DNA of 64,000 nucleotides from Bacteroidota bacterium. Lineage in GTDB: Bacteria; Bacteroidota; Bacteroidia; 2-12-FULL-35-15. The stretch lies in contig CANFRC010000001.1 in assembly GCA_947449315.1 (NCBI GenBank), forward strand, positions 1 through 64,000, given 5' to 3'. Each line of letters begins with the position of its first letter. Position 1 is the first letter of the stretch. Below the pieces are notes generated by a model. It was given only the letters and a program-made list of their open reading frames with translations, did no database searches and had not been told where the DNA came from. A program made the translations under genes and the position numbers. Of the stretch, positions 33,943-42,709 are shown piece by piece.

Positions 33943-35304
33943 ATGAACATCAACAGTCGTATAGTCTCTTTTTTTATTATTTGTATCATCGTATCCTGCG
34001 GCAGTGAAAAGAATCCCGAATGGGTTACATTCTCAAAACAAATAGCCCCGATCATTTATAAAAATTGTACTTCTTGTCACCGTCCGGGTGAGTCAGGACC
34101 ATTTAGTTTGATCAGTTATAAGGATATTGCTTCACGCGGAAAGCTATTGAAATTTGTTACTCAGTCTCGTTTTATGCCTCCTTGGCCTGCAGATGCCGAA
34201 TATGTTCATTTTATGGATGAAAAAGTATTATCTAAAGATGAAATAGATTTAATTGCTTTATGGGTAGATGGCGGATGTGCTTTGGGTGACTCCACAAAAA
34301 TTCCTTCGCCACCAGTTTTTCCCAAAGGCTCTCAATTAGGGAAACCCGACTTAGTTATTAAATTCAGAGATGTCTATAAAATAAAAGGAAATGGAGAGGA
34401 CCAATTTTTATTGATGCGTGTTCCATATGAGATACCTATAGATACCTTCATTACTACTATTGAAGTGGTTCCCGATAACCGTAAATTATTGCATCATGTG
34501 AATGCACAATTATTGAGTTACGATTTTGATAAAAAGAAAGATGTCTTTAAAGGAAATGTCGTGATCAATTTAGAGGATGTTCCTGATAAGATGCAAGCTT
34601 ATGAAGCTATCGGACTGGCTAACGATGATGGTGTTTCTTTTCCTACCATGACTCAATCTGTTACTAATTATTTACCAGGTGTTACACCACCAATATACCC
34701 TGATGGTATAGGTGGTTTCAAAATGGTAAGAAAAGGTGCTTTGTTTTTAAAAGACATTCATTATGGCCCTTCGCGTGTGGATACAACCGATCAGACTTCA
34801 TTCAATGTTTTTTTCGCAAAGTGCGCTCCAAAAAGACCAACGCAAGAGTTTCAGATGGGAACATTCGGTGTTTCTCCTACAGTTCCTCGTTTGATTATAC
34901 CTCCTGATACCATAATGACATTTACCTCTGAATATAAATTACCTATTGATATCTCTATTTTAACGATCAATCCGCATATGCATTTATTGGGTAAAAGTTT
35001 TTGGGCTTATGCGGTCACGTTGCAAGGTGATACCATTCCATTAATTAAGATCAAAAAATGGGATTTCCGTTGGCAATATTTTTATACATTTAAAAAAATG
35101 ATAAAAATTCCGAAAGGAGCAACTATTCACAGCGTTGGTGTTTACGACAATACACGTCATAATCCGAATAATCCATTTAGTCCGCCAAGATTGGTTGCGG
35201 AGCGGGGGGGAAGCATGCGTACATCTGATGAAATGTTTCAGTTCATTATCACATACCTTCCTTATGAAAGTGGGGACGAATTAATCAGTTTGGAAAAGAA
35301 ATAA
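33943..35304 (+). CDS. Lipoprotein fusing a cytochrome c domain to a PHM/DBM-like copper monooxygenase
   Basis: 453 residues. A lipobox (VSC, Cys19) anchors the protein. A cytochrome c domain has the heme motif CTSCH at 42-46 and a likely distal Met in the segment RFMPPWPAD. The remainder matches the two-domain type II copper, ascorbate-dependent monooxygenase fold. All six copper ligands of peptidylglycine monooxygenase have counterparts: His184, His185 and His273 (HHV, DIHYG) for one copper, and His345, His347 and Met431 (NPHMHLLGK, SDEMF) for the other. A built-in heme could supply the electrons that ascorbate gives in animals. It should sit in the periplasm or on the cell surface. Substrate unknown. 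Confidence 0.85.
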   Translation: MNINSRIVSFFIICIIVSCGSEKNPEWVTFSKQIAPIIYKNCTSCHRPGESGPFSLISYKDIASRGKLLKFVTQSRFMPPWPADAEYVHFMDEKVLSKDEIDLIALWVDGGCALGDSTKIPSPPVFPKGSQLGKPDLVIKFRDVYKIKGNGEDQFLLMRVPYEIPIDTFITTIEVVPDNRKLLHHVNAQLLSYDFDKKKDVFKGNVVINLEDVPDKMQAYEAIGLANDDGVSFPTMTQSVTNYLPGVTPPIYPDGIGGFKMVRKGALFLKDIHYGPSRVDTTDQTSFNVFFAKCAPKRPTQEFQMGTFGVSPTVPRLIIPPDTIMTFTSEYKLPIDISILTINPHMHLLGKSFWAYAVTLQGDTIPLIKIKKWDFRWQYFYTFKKMIKIPKGATIHSVGVYDNTRHNPNNPFSPPRLVAERGGSMRTSDEMFQFIITYLPYESGDELISLEKK

Positions 35305-35377
35305 ATGCGTATTTGCTCATTAAATAATTAAACAATCCATTTTTTCTTTTGTTGATTCTAAATGTCTACGGAAACTT

Positions 35378-35407
35378 TGAAATCGAAAAATGTTTCCATA
35401 GTTTTGC
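35378..35407 (+). promoter_or_regulatory. Promoter of the metallophosphoesterase gene
   Basis: TTG (35378-35380), exactly 19 bases, TAGTTTTG (35400-35407). The predicted start is about 14 bases before the ATG at 35425. An inverted repeat GGAAAC (35371-35376) and GTTTCC (35393-35398) surrounds the upstream element and could be an operator. Confidence 0.75.
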
Positions 35408-35424
35408 CGTCTAAATAAATTACA

Positions 35425-36690
35425 ATGGGAACTACGATCCGTCTATTACTAATTGGTTTGCTTTTATTTTCCATTGATCTGTATTTTTATCAGGCAATAA
35501 AAACATTGTTGTTCGGAAGTTCTTCGTATAAAAAAAATGTTGTCTATTTTATTTATTGGGGATTTACACTCTTTTCTTTCCTATTGTTTTTAGTACCTAC
35601 TTTTTTTAATTTTTATGAACTACCAAAATTTTTCCGCATCTATGTATTTGCATTTGTGATTATGATCTTTATTTCAAAAATCATTGGATCAGTATTTATA
35701 GCGGTTGACGATGTTATTCGACTGTTTCGTTGGGGAGGCAGTTTTTTTATTAAGCCTGCTGTAGCTTCCTCTGAAATGACTCCTAATCCGCATTCAATAT
35801 CCCGGTTGAAATTCTTGAATTATATTGCTGTTGGTATGGCCGCATTGCCTTTTGTAAGTTTTATTTATGGTATGGTAAAAGGAGCTTTCGACTACAAGGT
35901 TAGGAATGTAAAAGTAATTTTACCTCAGTTGCCTTCTTCATTCAATGGCTTGAAAATAGTTCAGATCTCTGATATCCATTCCGGCAGTTTTGTTTCAACC
36001 ACACACATTGAAGAAGCGATTAATATTGTAATGCAACAAAAAGCGGACATCATTTTTTTTACAGGCGATCTCGTTAATAACGAGGCAACAGAAACAGAAC
36101 CTTTTATCGAAATTTTAAGCAGGGTAAAAGCACCAATGGGTGTTTTTAGCACTCTTGGTAATCATGATTATGGCGATTACAAAACCTGGGAAAGCCCTGA
36201 AGCAAAAGTAAAGAACCTTCAGGATCTGAAAGATATTCATGCACAATTAGGTTGGAAATTAATGATGAATGAACATGTTGCGTTGAAAAAAGGTGATGAT
36301 GAAATAGCTTTGATTGGTGTAGAGAATTGGGGAGGTAATTTGAACTTTCCAAAATATGGTGACATGAAAAAGGCACATGCTGGAACCGAAAAATATCCTG
36401 TGAAATTGTTGCTTTCACATGATCCATCGCATTGGGAAATGCAGGTTCGTAAGGATTATAAAGATGTTGATATAACTTTCAGTGGTCATACACATGGTTT
36501 TCAATTTGGAATAGAAATTCCGGGTTGGATCAAATGGAGTCCTTCTCAATTTGTATATAAACAATGGGCTGGATTGTACACCGAAGGAAATCAACATGTT
36601 TACGTGAACAGAGGCTTAGGGTTTTTAGGCTATCCGGGAAGAGTAGGTATCTTGCCAGAGATAACGGTGATGGAATTGTATAATTCTTGA
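35425..36690 (+). CDS. Membrane-anchored metallophosphoesterase
   Basis: 421 residues. Four hydrophobic segments in the first 155 residues (for example LLIGLLLFSIDLYFY and FVIMIFISKIIGSVFIAV) anchor the protein. The calcineurin-like domain follows, with the metal-binding motifs QISDIHSG, FTGDLVNN, LGNHDYGDY, LLLSHDPSHW and FSGHTHGFQFG in order. Related YkuE/YaeI-type proteins hydrolyse UDP-diacylglucosamine or lipid phosphates. The exact substrate is not readable. It has its own promoter and no clear terminator. Confidence 0.9.
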   Translation: MGTTIRLLLIGLLLFSIDLYFYQAIKTLLFGSSSYKKNVVYFIYWGFTLFSFLLFLVPTFFNFYELPKFFRIYVFAFVIMIFISKIIGSVFIAVDDVIRLFRWGGSFFIKPAVASSEMTPNPHSISRLKFLNYIAVGMAALPFVSFIYGMVKGAFDYKVRNVKVILPQLPSSFNGLKIVQISDIHSGSFVSTTHIEEAINIVMQQKADIIFFTGDLVNNEATETEPFIEILSRVKAPMGVFSTLGNHDYGDYKTWESPEAKVKNLQDLKDIHAQLGWKLMMNEHVALKKGDDEIALIGVENWGGNLNFPKYGDMKKAHAGTEKYPVKLLLSHDPSHWEMQVRKDYKDVDITFSGHTHGFQFGIEIPGWIKWSPSQFVYKQWAGLYTEGNQHVYVNRGLGFLGYPGRVGILPEITVMELYNS

Positions 36691-36748
36691 TATTATTGAA
36701 TTTTAGATTTGTATAATTAAATGTGAATTGTTCCGATTAGCTATATTT

Positions 36749-36785
36749 AATTTTCAAATTATATTATTTCCAAATTTTCAAATTA
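36749..36785. repeat. 13-base direct repeat upstream of the AlkC-like gene
   Basis: AATTTTCAAATTA occurs at 36749 and at 36773, a 24-base period, in the last 45 bases before the ATG. It is AT-rich and similar low-complexity repeats occur before other genes, so its meaning is unclear. Confidence 0.4.
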
Positions 36786-36789
36786 CTAT

Positions 36790-37878
36790 ATGGCTGATGC
36801 TCTGAAAGATATGTTCAACAAAAAATTCTATGAGCGATTGGCTGTTGCATTTAATGAAGCAGATAGAAATTTTCATCCAGATAAATTTATAAAGCAAGTA
36901 ACAAAAAATCTCGATTCATTTTCCTTGAATCAACGATTAAGAAACACTTCTGTTGTTCTGAAAGATCATTTACCACAAGATTATAAGAAAGCCCTTCATA
37001 TTATTTATGAAGTTGCGCCCCAATTTAAATCGCATTATACGGCATTGTTGTTCCCCGATTTTGTTGGTCAATTTGGACATAATGATATTGAACGTTCGCT
37101 TGACGCATTAAAACTACTGACTCAGTATGGCTCATCGGAATTTGCGATTCGCGAATTTTTAATACGTGATTTTGATAAGACCTTGAAGGTCATGAACGAT
37201 TGGGCAGAGGATAAAAATTATCATGTCAGACGATTAGCGAGCGAAGGAAGCCGTGCTCGTTTACCATGGTCTTTTAATCTCGATCAAGTAATGAAAAATC
37301 CGAAACTTACCCGATCTATTCTGGAGAAATTAAAGGCTGATGATGAATTATACGTTAAAAAGTCGGTTGCGAATCATCTCAACGATTTTTCAAATAAGAA
37401 TACACAGTATTTATTAGATTTGATGAATAGCTGGGATAAAACGAATCCCCATACGGCATGGATAATAAAACATGCCAGCCGAACGCTTATCAAAAAAGGA
37501 CATCCGGGTTCCTTAGCGATCTTCGATTTTGAAAAAAAGGTCCAATTAAAATTAACGAATTTTAAAATTAAGAGTCCGCAACTAAAATTGGGCGATTCAC
37601 TCCTGTTTAGTTTTGATTTAACTTCTGAGAAAAGTAAATCTCAAAAGCTAGTTGTCGATTACGCCATTTATTATCAGAAAAAATCAGGCGAACTCGTTCC
37701 GAAAGTTTTTAAATTGAAAGAACTAAACTTCAAAGCGAATGAAGTAATTACAATTTCTAAATCTCATCGCTTTCAGGATTTTACTACACGAAAACATTAT
37801 GCTGGGAGGCATGCCGTTGAAATAGTGATAAATGGAAAATCGCATTTTAAAAAATATTTTACGCTAATTCTTCCTTAA
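36790..37878 (+). CDS. DNA alkylation repair glycosylase, AlkC-like
   Basis: 362 residues. The first 235 or so are HEAT-like helices of the AlkC/AlkD family, with the signature HVRRLASEGSRARLPWS near residue 148 and LYVKKSVANHLNDFS and HTAWIIKHASRTLIKKGHPG later. The remaining 120 residues form a beta-rich, Ig-like domain (SPQLKLGDSLLFSFDLTS, LVVDYAIYYQK), as in AlkC but not AlkD. The family removes 3-methyladenine and other alkylated bases without base flipping. Cytoplasmic. Possibly the head of a unit with the flippase-like gene downstream (65 bases). Confidence 0.85.
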   Translation: MADALKDMFNKKFYERLAVAFNEADRNFHPDKFIKQVTKNLDSFSLNQRLRNTSVVLKDHLPQDYKKALHIIYEVAPQFKSHYTALLFPDFVGQFGHNDIERSLDALKLLTQYGSSEFAIREFLIRDFDKTLKVMNDWAEDKNYHVRRLASEGSRARLPWSFNLDQVMKNPKLTRSILEKLKADDELYVKKSVANHLNDFSNKNTQYLLDLMNSWDKTNPHTAWIIKHASRTLIKKGHPGSLAIFDFEKKVQLKLTNFKIKSPQLKLGDSLLFSFDLTSEKSKSQKLVVDYAIYYQKKSGELVPKVFKLKELNFKANEVITISKSHRFQDFTTRKHYAGRHAVEIVINGKSHFKKYFTLILP

Positions 37879-37943
37879 TTATTTTTTACAAAGCGGCATT
37901 ACTTGGAACGAATAAATTCAGAACTTCAATTATTTAATTATTT

Positions 37944-38975
37944 TTGTTTCACATTAACAAGCTGCTTGTGAACACTCGATTTTCAAAAATACTTCAATAC
38001 ATTATTTTACTTTCATTAGGAATTCTGTTGTGCTGGAAATTTTTTGAAACATTAAATCTTCATGATTTAATGGGTAAGATCAGTTCAGGTGATTTCGGTT
38101 GGTTTTATCTCGTCATGATCGTTTCACTCGTAGTGTATGTTCTTCGTGTGCTACGTTGGTTGATGTTGATAAAAGCAATTGGACATGAGGCAAAATTTCA
38201 TTCCGCTTTCTCAGCGCTTTCCATCAGCTACATGGTTAGTTTCGTAGTTCCTCGGTTAGGAGATGTGACACGTTGTCTTTCCGTGAAAAAACAAAGTAAC
38301 ATCCCATTCATTCCCTTATTAGGCACGGTTATTATTGAGCGTGTAATTGACATTATTAGTTTGCTAATTGTGCTTCTTGTTACCCTTGTTTTGCAATTTC
38401 ATGAGATCATAGAATTTATGCAAGCGTATGTTTTTAAGCCTTTTTATGAAGGGGTGATCCTAAAAGTAATAGGAGGGAACACTTTTTTTTTAGTAGCTGG
38501 AGTAGCATCCATTGTACTACTTGTATTTCTGTTTTACTATTTCAGAAAATACATCCGTGAAAGATCACCAAAACGTATCGTTTCTTTTATTGAAAGTTTA
38601 AAGCAAGGTATAGCAAGTGTTTTAAAGTTGGAAAATAAAAAAATATTTATTGTATACACAATTCTCATTTGGTTGGGTTATTATTTAATGACTTATTTCT
38701 GGTTCTTTGTTTTTAAAGAAACAGCTGTTTTAACTTGGGGGGCATGCCTTTCTATCTTGACCATCGGAACTATTGGTCGTTCAGTTCCTATCCAGGGTGG
38801 TGGAATGGGTGCGTATCATTTTTTAGTAATGAGCGTTGTTATGTTATATGGCTTATCTTCCGACTGGGGAAAGGCCTTAGCCACATTGATTCATGCAGGG
38901 CAAACCTTTTTTACATTTGCAATGGGGCTGATTGGATTGCTTATTTTCTTTGTTGATTATTGGAGAAAGAAATAA
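37944..38975 (+). CDS. Flippase-like (lysylphosphatidylglycerol synthase transmembrane) protein
   Basis: 343 residues from a TTG start; a GTG at 37968 giving MNTRFSKILQ would suit the family's usual opening as well. No ATG is available near. Eight or so membrane segments are visible, with the family motifs LRVLRWLMLIKAIG, SYMVSFVVPRLGDVTRC, and GRSVPIQGGGMGAYHFLV. UPF0104/LPG-synthase transmembrane proteins are inner-membrane flippases or glycosyltransferase partners. No catalytic C-terminal synthase domain is present. Its stop directly abuts the convergent HEAT gene. Confidence 0.82.
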   Translation: MFHINKLLVNTRFSKILQYIILLSLGILLCWKFFETLNLHDLMGKISSGDFGWFYLVMIVSLVVYVLRVLRWLMLIKAIGHEAKFHSAFSALSISYMVSFVVPRLGDVTRCLSVKKQSNIPFIPLLGTVIIERVIDIISLLIVLLVTLVLQFHEIIEFMQAYVFKPFYEGVILKVIGGNTFFLVAGVASIVLLVFLFYYFRKYIRERSPKRIVSFIESLKQGIASVLKLENKKIFIVYTILIWLGYYLMTYFWFFVFKETAVLTWGACLSILTIGTIGRSVPIQGGGMGAYHFLVMSVVMLYGLSSDWGKALATLIHAGQTFFTFAMGLIGLLIFFVDYWRKK

Positions 38976-39485
38976 TTAGATTAGTTTTTTTAAAACTAAT
39001 CGAGCTCTTGCACCAAATGCTGCAGTTGTTTTTGGTAGCTGATCTTCAATAGCGGCTTTTAATTCTCCTTTTAATTCAGGGTGTTCATTTGTTAGGTTTG
39101 CGATGCATTGCATGGCATGTACTTTTACTGCAACTTTTTCTTCCGATGATACCATTAATTCAAAGCAAAGATCGATCAACTTCCCTTGTAATTTTTTAGG
39201 GATTTTATGAGTCGCTAAAACATTGATCATATTTCTTTTCGGAGCATCATACTTAAATTTTTTTATCGTGTCAATGAATAATTTTAAATAGGGTTCTAGC
39301 AATTTAGGATGGTTATTGTTTACGATTGTCAAAAGCCACGATGCTCTTTGAGGTAAAGGTGCTTCTTCTTTGTAAATAATATCAATGATCTTCTTGAATT
39401 CAAAAGGGTCATTTCCAATTGCACTTGCAATTTTATCTGTGTTAGAACGTGAATGTTCCTTTAGTAGTTGAGTTGTATACTTCAT
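38976..39485 (-). CDS. HEAT-repeat protein of unknown function
   Basis: 169 residues, almost wholly alpha-helical with paired-helix repeats (for example APLPQRASWLLTIVNNNHPK, KRNMINVLATHKIPKK, EKVAVKVHAMQCIANLT). This is consistent with a small HEAT or ARM solenoid. No catalytic motif, signal peptide or membrane segment. Close to the stop of the convergent flippase-like gene (no gap). It lies directly downstream of the M2 peptidase terminator, so it needs its own promoter, which I did not find. Confidence 0.75.
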   Translation of the reverse strand: MKYTTQLLKEHSRSNTDKIASAIGNDPFEFKKIIDIIYKEEAPLPQRASWLLTIVNNNHPKLLEPYLKLFIDTIKKFKYDAPKRNMINVLATHKIPKKLQGKLIDLCFELMVSSEEKVAVKVHAMQCIANLTNEHPELKGELKAAIEDQLPKTTAAFGARARLVLKKLI

Positions 39486-39491
39486 CGTAAT

Positions 39492-39524
39492 AAAAAAGTC
39501 TCACATTTCTGCGAGACTTTTTTT
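39492..39524 (-). terminator. Terminator of the M2 peptidase gene
   Basis: The arms AAAAAAGTCTC (39492-39502) and GAGACTTTTTT (39513-39523) enclose a 10-base loop, with six T following on the minus strand. It stands between the peptidase stop (39537) and the start of the HEAT gene (39485). Confidence 0.88.
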
Positions 39525-39536
39525 AGTTTTTTATTC

Positions 39537-41363
39537 CTACTTCAATTCCGGTAATGTATATTTTCTGCCTTTGTTTGCTTCTTTTAAATAATCCATCAAT
39601 GGAGCAAAGTATTCAAGCATCGCTTTTGCACTAAGGTCACTTCCTGTTTTTTCTTTTAATAATTTTCTCCAATCTGAACTGGCACCCGGCTTCATAATCT
39701 CTGCAATGAATTTTCCAATTTCCTTATTTCCATAATAATTGGTTGCATGAGGATCTTGATGCAGGATTTGTTTTGCAATGTGATCATGCACTTGGAAAAG
39801 CAAAACAAATGATAAGGCATAATCATAATATTGTGCAGCATCATTGTTAATGTGAGTTTTCGTTGCGGCATCACAATATTCTTCACCACGAATTGTTGGA
39901 GGCGCTATTCCTTGGTATTGAGCAGCAAGTTCCCACCAACGTTTATTGAATTGATCGGCTGGAAGATTGTTTGCATAAAGATCATGCTCGAACATACTCA
40001 TCGTTCCTGTGCTGAATGGAATAAATACAACATAGTTCAAGGCTTCTTTCAATAAGGTTTGCATCTCATCCGATTTTGTATTCTTTGGAATCAGATTCAA
40101 ATTTTCCATAAATGGTTTTTGCATGGCAGCCATACCCATCATACTTCCTAATGCTTCATGATATGCTCTGTTTGCTCCTTCACGCAAAAGGATAGGAACA
40201 TCAGGATTACTGTAAGAAAGGTAATAATAGATATGCCCTAATTCATGATGTGCTGTTTCGTACCATTCGCTGTTTGGCTCAACACTCATTAAAGAGCGGA
40301 CATCCTGGTCGTAATCCATGTGCCAGGCAGAAGCGTGATTGTTCTTCTTGTAATTAGCGCCTTTAGGAGCAGGATAAAGATCTGATCTTTCCCAGAAAGT
40401 TTTTGGTAATTCAGGAAAACCGATACTTACATAAAATCGTTCTCCTTGTTTAACAATCCATTCAGCGTCTTTTGTTTTTAAGGCACTATCCAGGTTAATG
40501 CCTTTTACATCTACTAAACTTCCCCAATCTTGTCCCCAACGATTTGGCAACCATTGTGCGGGAAGCAGATCCGGCACATCTTTTACGCCATATTTTTTTG
40601 CATACTCATAACGAGCGTAGGTATGTAATTCACGGTAAAGGGGATAGAGCTCTTTGTTGAATTGTTGCAACATATCAATCATTTCTTGAGTCGTCATTCC
40701 GTAATCAGAAACCTGATATTCAAAAAAATCTTTGTACCCAAGTCCTTGCACTGTTTTGTTGCGAAGATCACGTAGGTTGACCAAGCCATCTTTTAACCCT
40801 TTACCAACTTCTTTACTTGCTTCCCATGCTTTCAAGCGTTTTGGCATATTGGTTTCTGTTGCTAAAATGCCATCGATATCATTGGTAGAAACTGATTTGC
40901 CGTCAATTTTGAAATCGAATCCGAACAATTTTTCTGTTTGTTTGGTTTCAGCTTTGATGCGTTCTTTTACAATATCTTGAATCGTTTCTGGATTGTTAGC
41001 CGCTTTGTATAAAATGCTGTTGAGTTGCTTTATCTGTAGCTCCGTTAATTTCTCTTTTTGAGTCAGATATCTTTTTGCTGTCTCAATATTTTCACTACTT
41101 CCGGTAAATTTAGCATACGCTTCCTGAGCAACATTTAGAGCAGTTGCGTTTGTTGAATCACCTTCAACAATATGGGTGTTCGACTTCCAGTCAGCTTCAT
41201 TTGATATGATGCTTAAACCTTGATAGATTTTATTGTAACCTGTAAGATAAGTTTGAACAGTGTCCTGAAAAGCGGTGTTCGCGTTTTCACCTGATTCATT
41301 TTTGTTTTCACCACAGGAATACAGAAATGCAGCACTGACGAATAGTATAAGAGTTTTTTTCAT
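39537..41363 (-). CDS. M2 family zinc dipeptidyl carboxypeptidase (ACE-like), lipoprotein
   Basis: 608 residues, the length of bacterial ACE-like enzymes. It should release C-terminal dipeptides from peptides. A lipobox (LYSC, about residue 17) anchors it. The zinc site is HHELGHIYYYL near residue 375, and the third ligand is in REGANRAYHEALGSM. Also visible are DLRNKTVQGLGYKDFFEYQ and the C-terminal TPLMDYL-like end. Mature protein probably faces the periplasm or outside and feeds on peptides. Monocistronic, with its own promoter and terminator. Confidence 0.92.
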   Translation of the reverse strand: MKKTLILFVSAAFLYSCGENKNESGENANTAFQDTVQTYLTGYNKIYQGLSIISNEADWKSNTHIVEGDSTNATALNVAQEAYAKFTGSSENIETAKRYLTQKEKLTELQIKQLNSILYKAANNPETIQDIVKERIKAETKQTEKLFGFDFKIDGKSVSTNDIDGILATETNMPKRLKAWEASKEVGKGLKDGLVNLRDLRNKTVQGLGYKDFFEYQVSDYGMTTQEMIDMLQQFNKELYPLYRELHTYARYEYAKKYGVKDVPDLLPAQWLPNRWGQDWGSLVDVKGINLDSALKTKDAEWIVKQGERFYVSIGFPELPKTFWERSDLYPAPKGANYKKNNHASAWHMDYDQDVRSLMSVEPNSEWYETAHHELGHIYYYLSYSNPDVPILLREGANRAYHEALGSMMGMAAMQKPFMENLNLIPKNTKSDEMQTLLKEALNYVVFIPFSTGTMSMFEHDLYANNLPADQFNKRWWELAAQYQGIAPPTIRGEEYCDAATKTHINNDAAQYYDYALSFVLLFQVHDHIAKQILHQDPHATNYYGNKEIGKFIAEIMKPGASSDWRKLLKEKTGSDLSAKAMLEYFAPLMDYLKEANKGRKYTLPELK

Positions 41364-41385
41364 TTTTTGATTTTTTATAGGATAG

Positions 41386-41414
41386 CAAATGTACTAAAAA
41401 AACTATCTTTGCAA
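41386..41414 (-). promoter_or_regulatory. Promoter of the M2 peptidase gene
   Basis: Minus strand: TTG (41414-41412), 18 bases, TACATTTG (41393-41386). Its upstream TTG overlaps the plus-strand -7 box TATCTTTG at 41404-41411. Confidence 0.65.
41404..41411 (+). promoter_or_regulatory. Candidate -7 box for the glycosyltransferase gene
   Basis: TATCTTTG matches TAnnTTTG but ends only 5 bases before the ATG at 41417, so the transcript would be leaderless or almost so. No TTG at the expected distance upstream. Confidence 0.4.
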
Positions 41415-41416
41415 TC

Positions 41417-42562
41417 ATGTCTGTTAAGAACCTAAAAGCGATCATTGTAGGCCCCGCCTTTCCATTAAGAGGTGGAATTGCTAATTTTAATGAGGCCTTG
41501 TGCAGAGCAATGATTGTAGCAGGTATAGATACGAAAGTAATCTCCTTTTCTTTGCAATATCCGGGCTTTTTGTTTCCAGGAAAGACCCAGTTCGATATTG
41601 GAATAGGACCGAAGGACATTGTTATCGAAACAAAGATTAATTCCATTAATCCATTCAATTGGTTGAAAGTAGCCAGGCAGATCAAGAAAGAGAACCCTGA
41701 CATTGTTATTTTCAGGTACTGGTTACCTTTTATGGGACCTTGTTTAGGAACCATAGCCAAACGGATAAAAAGAGGGACAAAAATAAAGGTGATTGCCATA
41801 ACCGACAATGTCATTCCTCATGAAAAGCGATTGGGTGATAAGAAATTCACCAGCTATTTTATAAAGCAATGCGATGGTTTTATTGCGATGTCGCAATCGG
41901 TTTTAAATGATCTCAAAAAATTTACTTCTTCTGAAAAAAAATCATTTTTACCTCATCCTATCTATGATATTTTTGGTGAAAAAGTAAGCAAATCAATTGC
42001 TTTAAAGCATTTACATCTCAATGAAAATGATAAACATTTGTTGTTTTTTGGTTTTATCCGTAAATATAAAGGGTTGGATCTATTGCTAGAAGCCATGGCA
42101 GATGAGCGCATACGGCAGTTAGGTGTGAAATTAATAGTGGCAGGTGAATATTATGAAGATGCTACTCCATACAATGAGATCATCCAGAAGAACGGACTGG
42201 AAGAGCGTGTTATTTTAAAAACAGAATATATTCCCTCGGAACTGGTTCGGTATTATTTCTGTGCAAGCGATATGGTTGCTCAACCCTATAGAAGTGCTAC
42301 TCAGAGCGGTGTAACACAAATAGCCTATCATTTTGAAAAGCCTATGTTAGTAACAAATGTAGGTGGATTATCGGAAATTGTTCCTCATAATAAAGTAGGG
42401 TATGCTACTGAAATTGACTCAAAGTCCATTGCAAATGCCATTGTTGATTTTTATAGCAATAATAAGGAACCTATCTTTATTCAGAATGTGATTGTTGAAA
42501 AACAGCGTTTTCTTTGGAGTTCCTTTGTAGATGGTGTTTTGGGGTTATTTAATCAACTCTAA
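41417..42562 (+). CDS. Family 4 glycosyltransferase
   Basis: 381 residues with two Rossmann-like domains (GT-B fold). The acceptor-side loop PAFPLRGGIANFNEALCRAM is at about residues 12-31; the donor-side domain has LLFFGFIRKYKGLDLLLEAM near residue 210, and the family's C-terminal SATQSGVTQIAYHFEKPML with GGLSEIVPHNKVGY. It transfers a sugar from a nucleotide donor, likely to an envelope glycan. Neither sugar nor acceptor can be named. Not part of a larger polysaccharide cluster. Confidence 0.87.
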   Translation: MSVKNLKAIIVGPAFPLRGGIANFNEALCRAMIVAGIDTKVISFSLQYPGFLFPGKTQFDIGIGPKDIVIETKINSINPFNWLKVARQIKKENPDIVIFRYWLPFMGPCLGTIAKRIKRGTKIKVIAITDNVIPHEKRLGDKKFTSYFIKQCDGFIAMSQSVLNDLKKFTSSEKKSFLPHPIYDIFGEKVSKSIALKHLHLNENDKHLLFFGFIRKYKGLDLLLEAMADERIRQLGVKLIVAGEYYEDATPYNEIIQKNGLEERVILKTEYIPSELVRYYFCASDMVAQPYRSATQSGVTQIAYHFEKPMLVTNVGGLSEIVPHNKVGYATEIDSKSIANAIVDFYSNNKEPIFIQNVIVEKQRFLWSSFVDGVLGLFNQL

Positions 42563-42590
42563 AATACCGCATTCAAAACTGGCTCAATAT

Positions 42591-42623
42591 TTGAAAATCC
42601 CAGTACTAATTTTCGTACTTTTG
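42591..42623 (+). promoter_or_regulatory. Promoter of the MORN-protein/mnmA unit
   Basis: TTG (42591-42593), 22 bases, TACTTTTG (42616-42623). The predicted leader is about 83 bases. It contains an 11-codon AUG-led frame (42643-42678) that is probably not meaningful. Confidence 0.6.
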
Positions 42624-42709
42624 TAAATAAAAGTTTAAAAAAATGACGAATATAGTCACGTATCTATTTTACGTTTAACCGTTATATTAAAAACTTAAAT
42701 CAGTTTATT

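Noticed and set aside
42643-42678. 11-codon upstream ORF in the leader of the MORN-protein gene
   Set aside because: It has no regulatory codon bias and nothing suggests attenuation; short AUG frames are common in AT-rich leaders.
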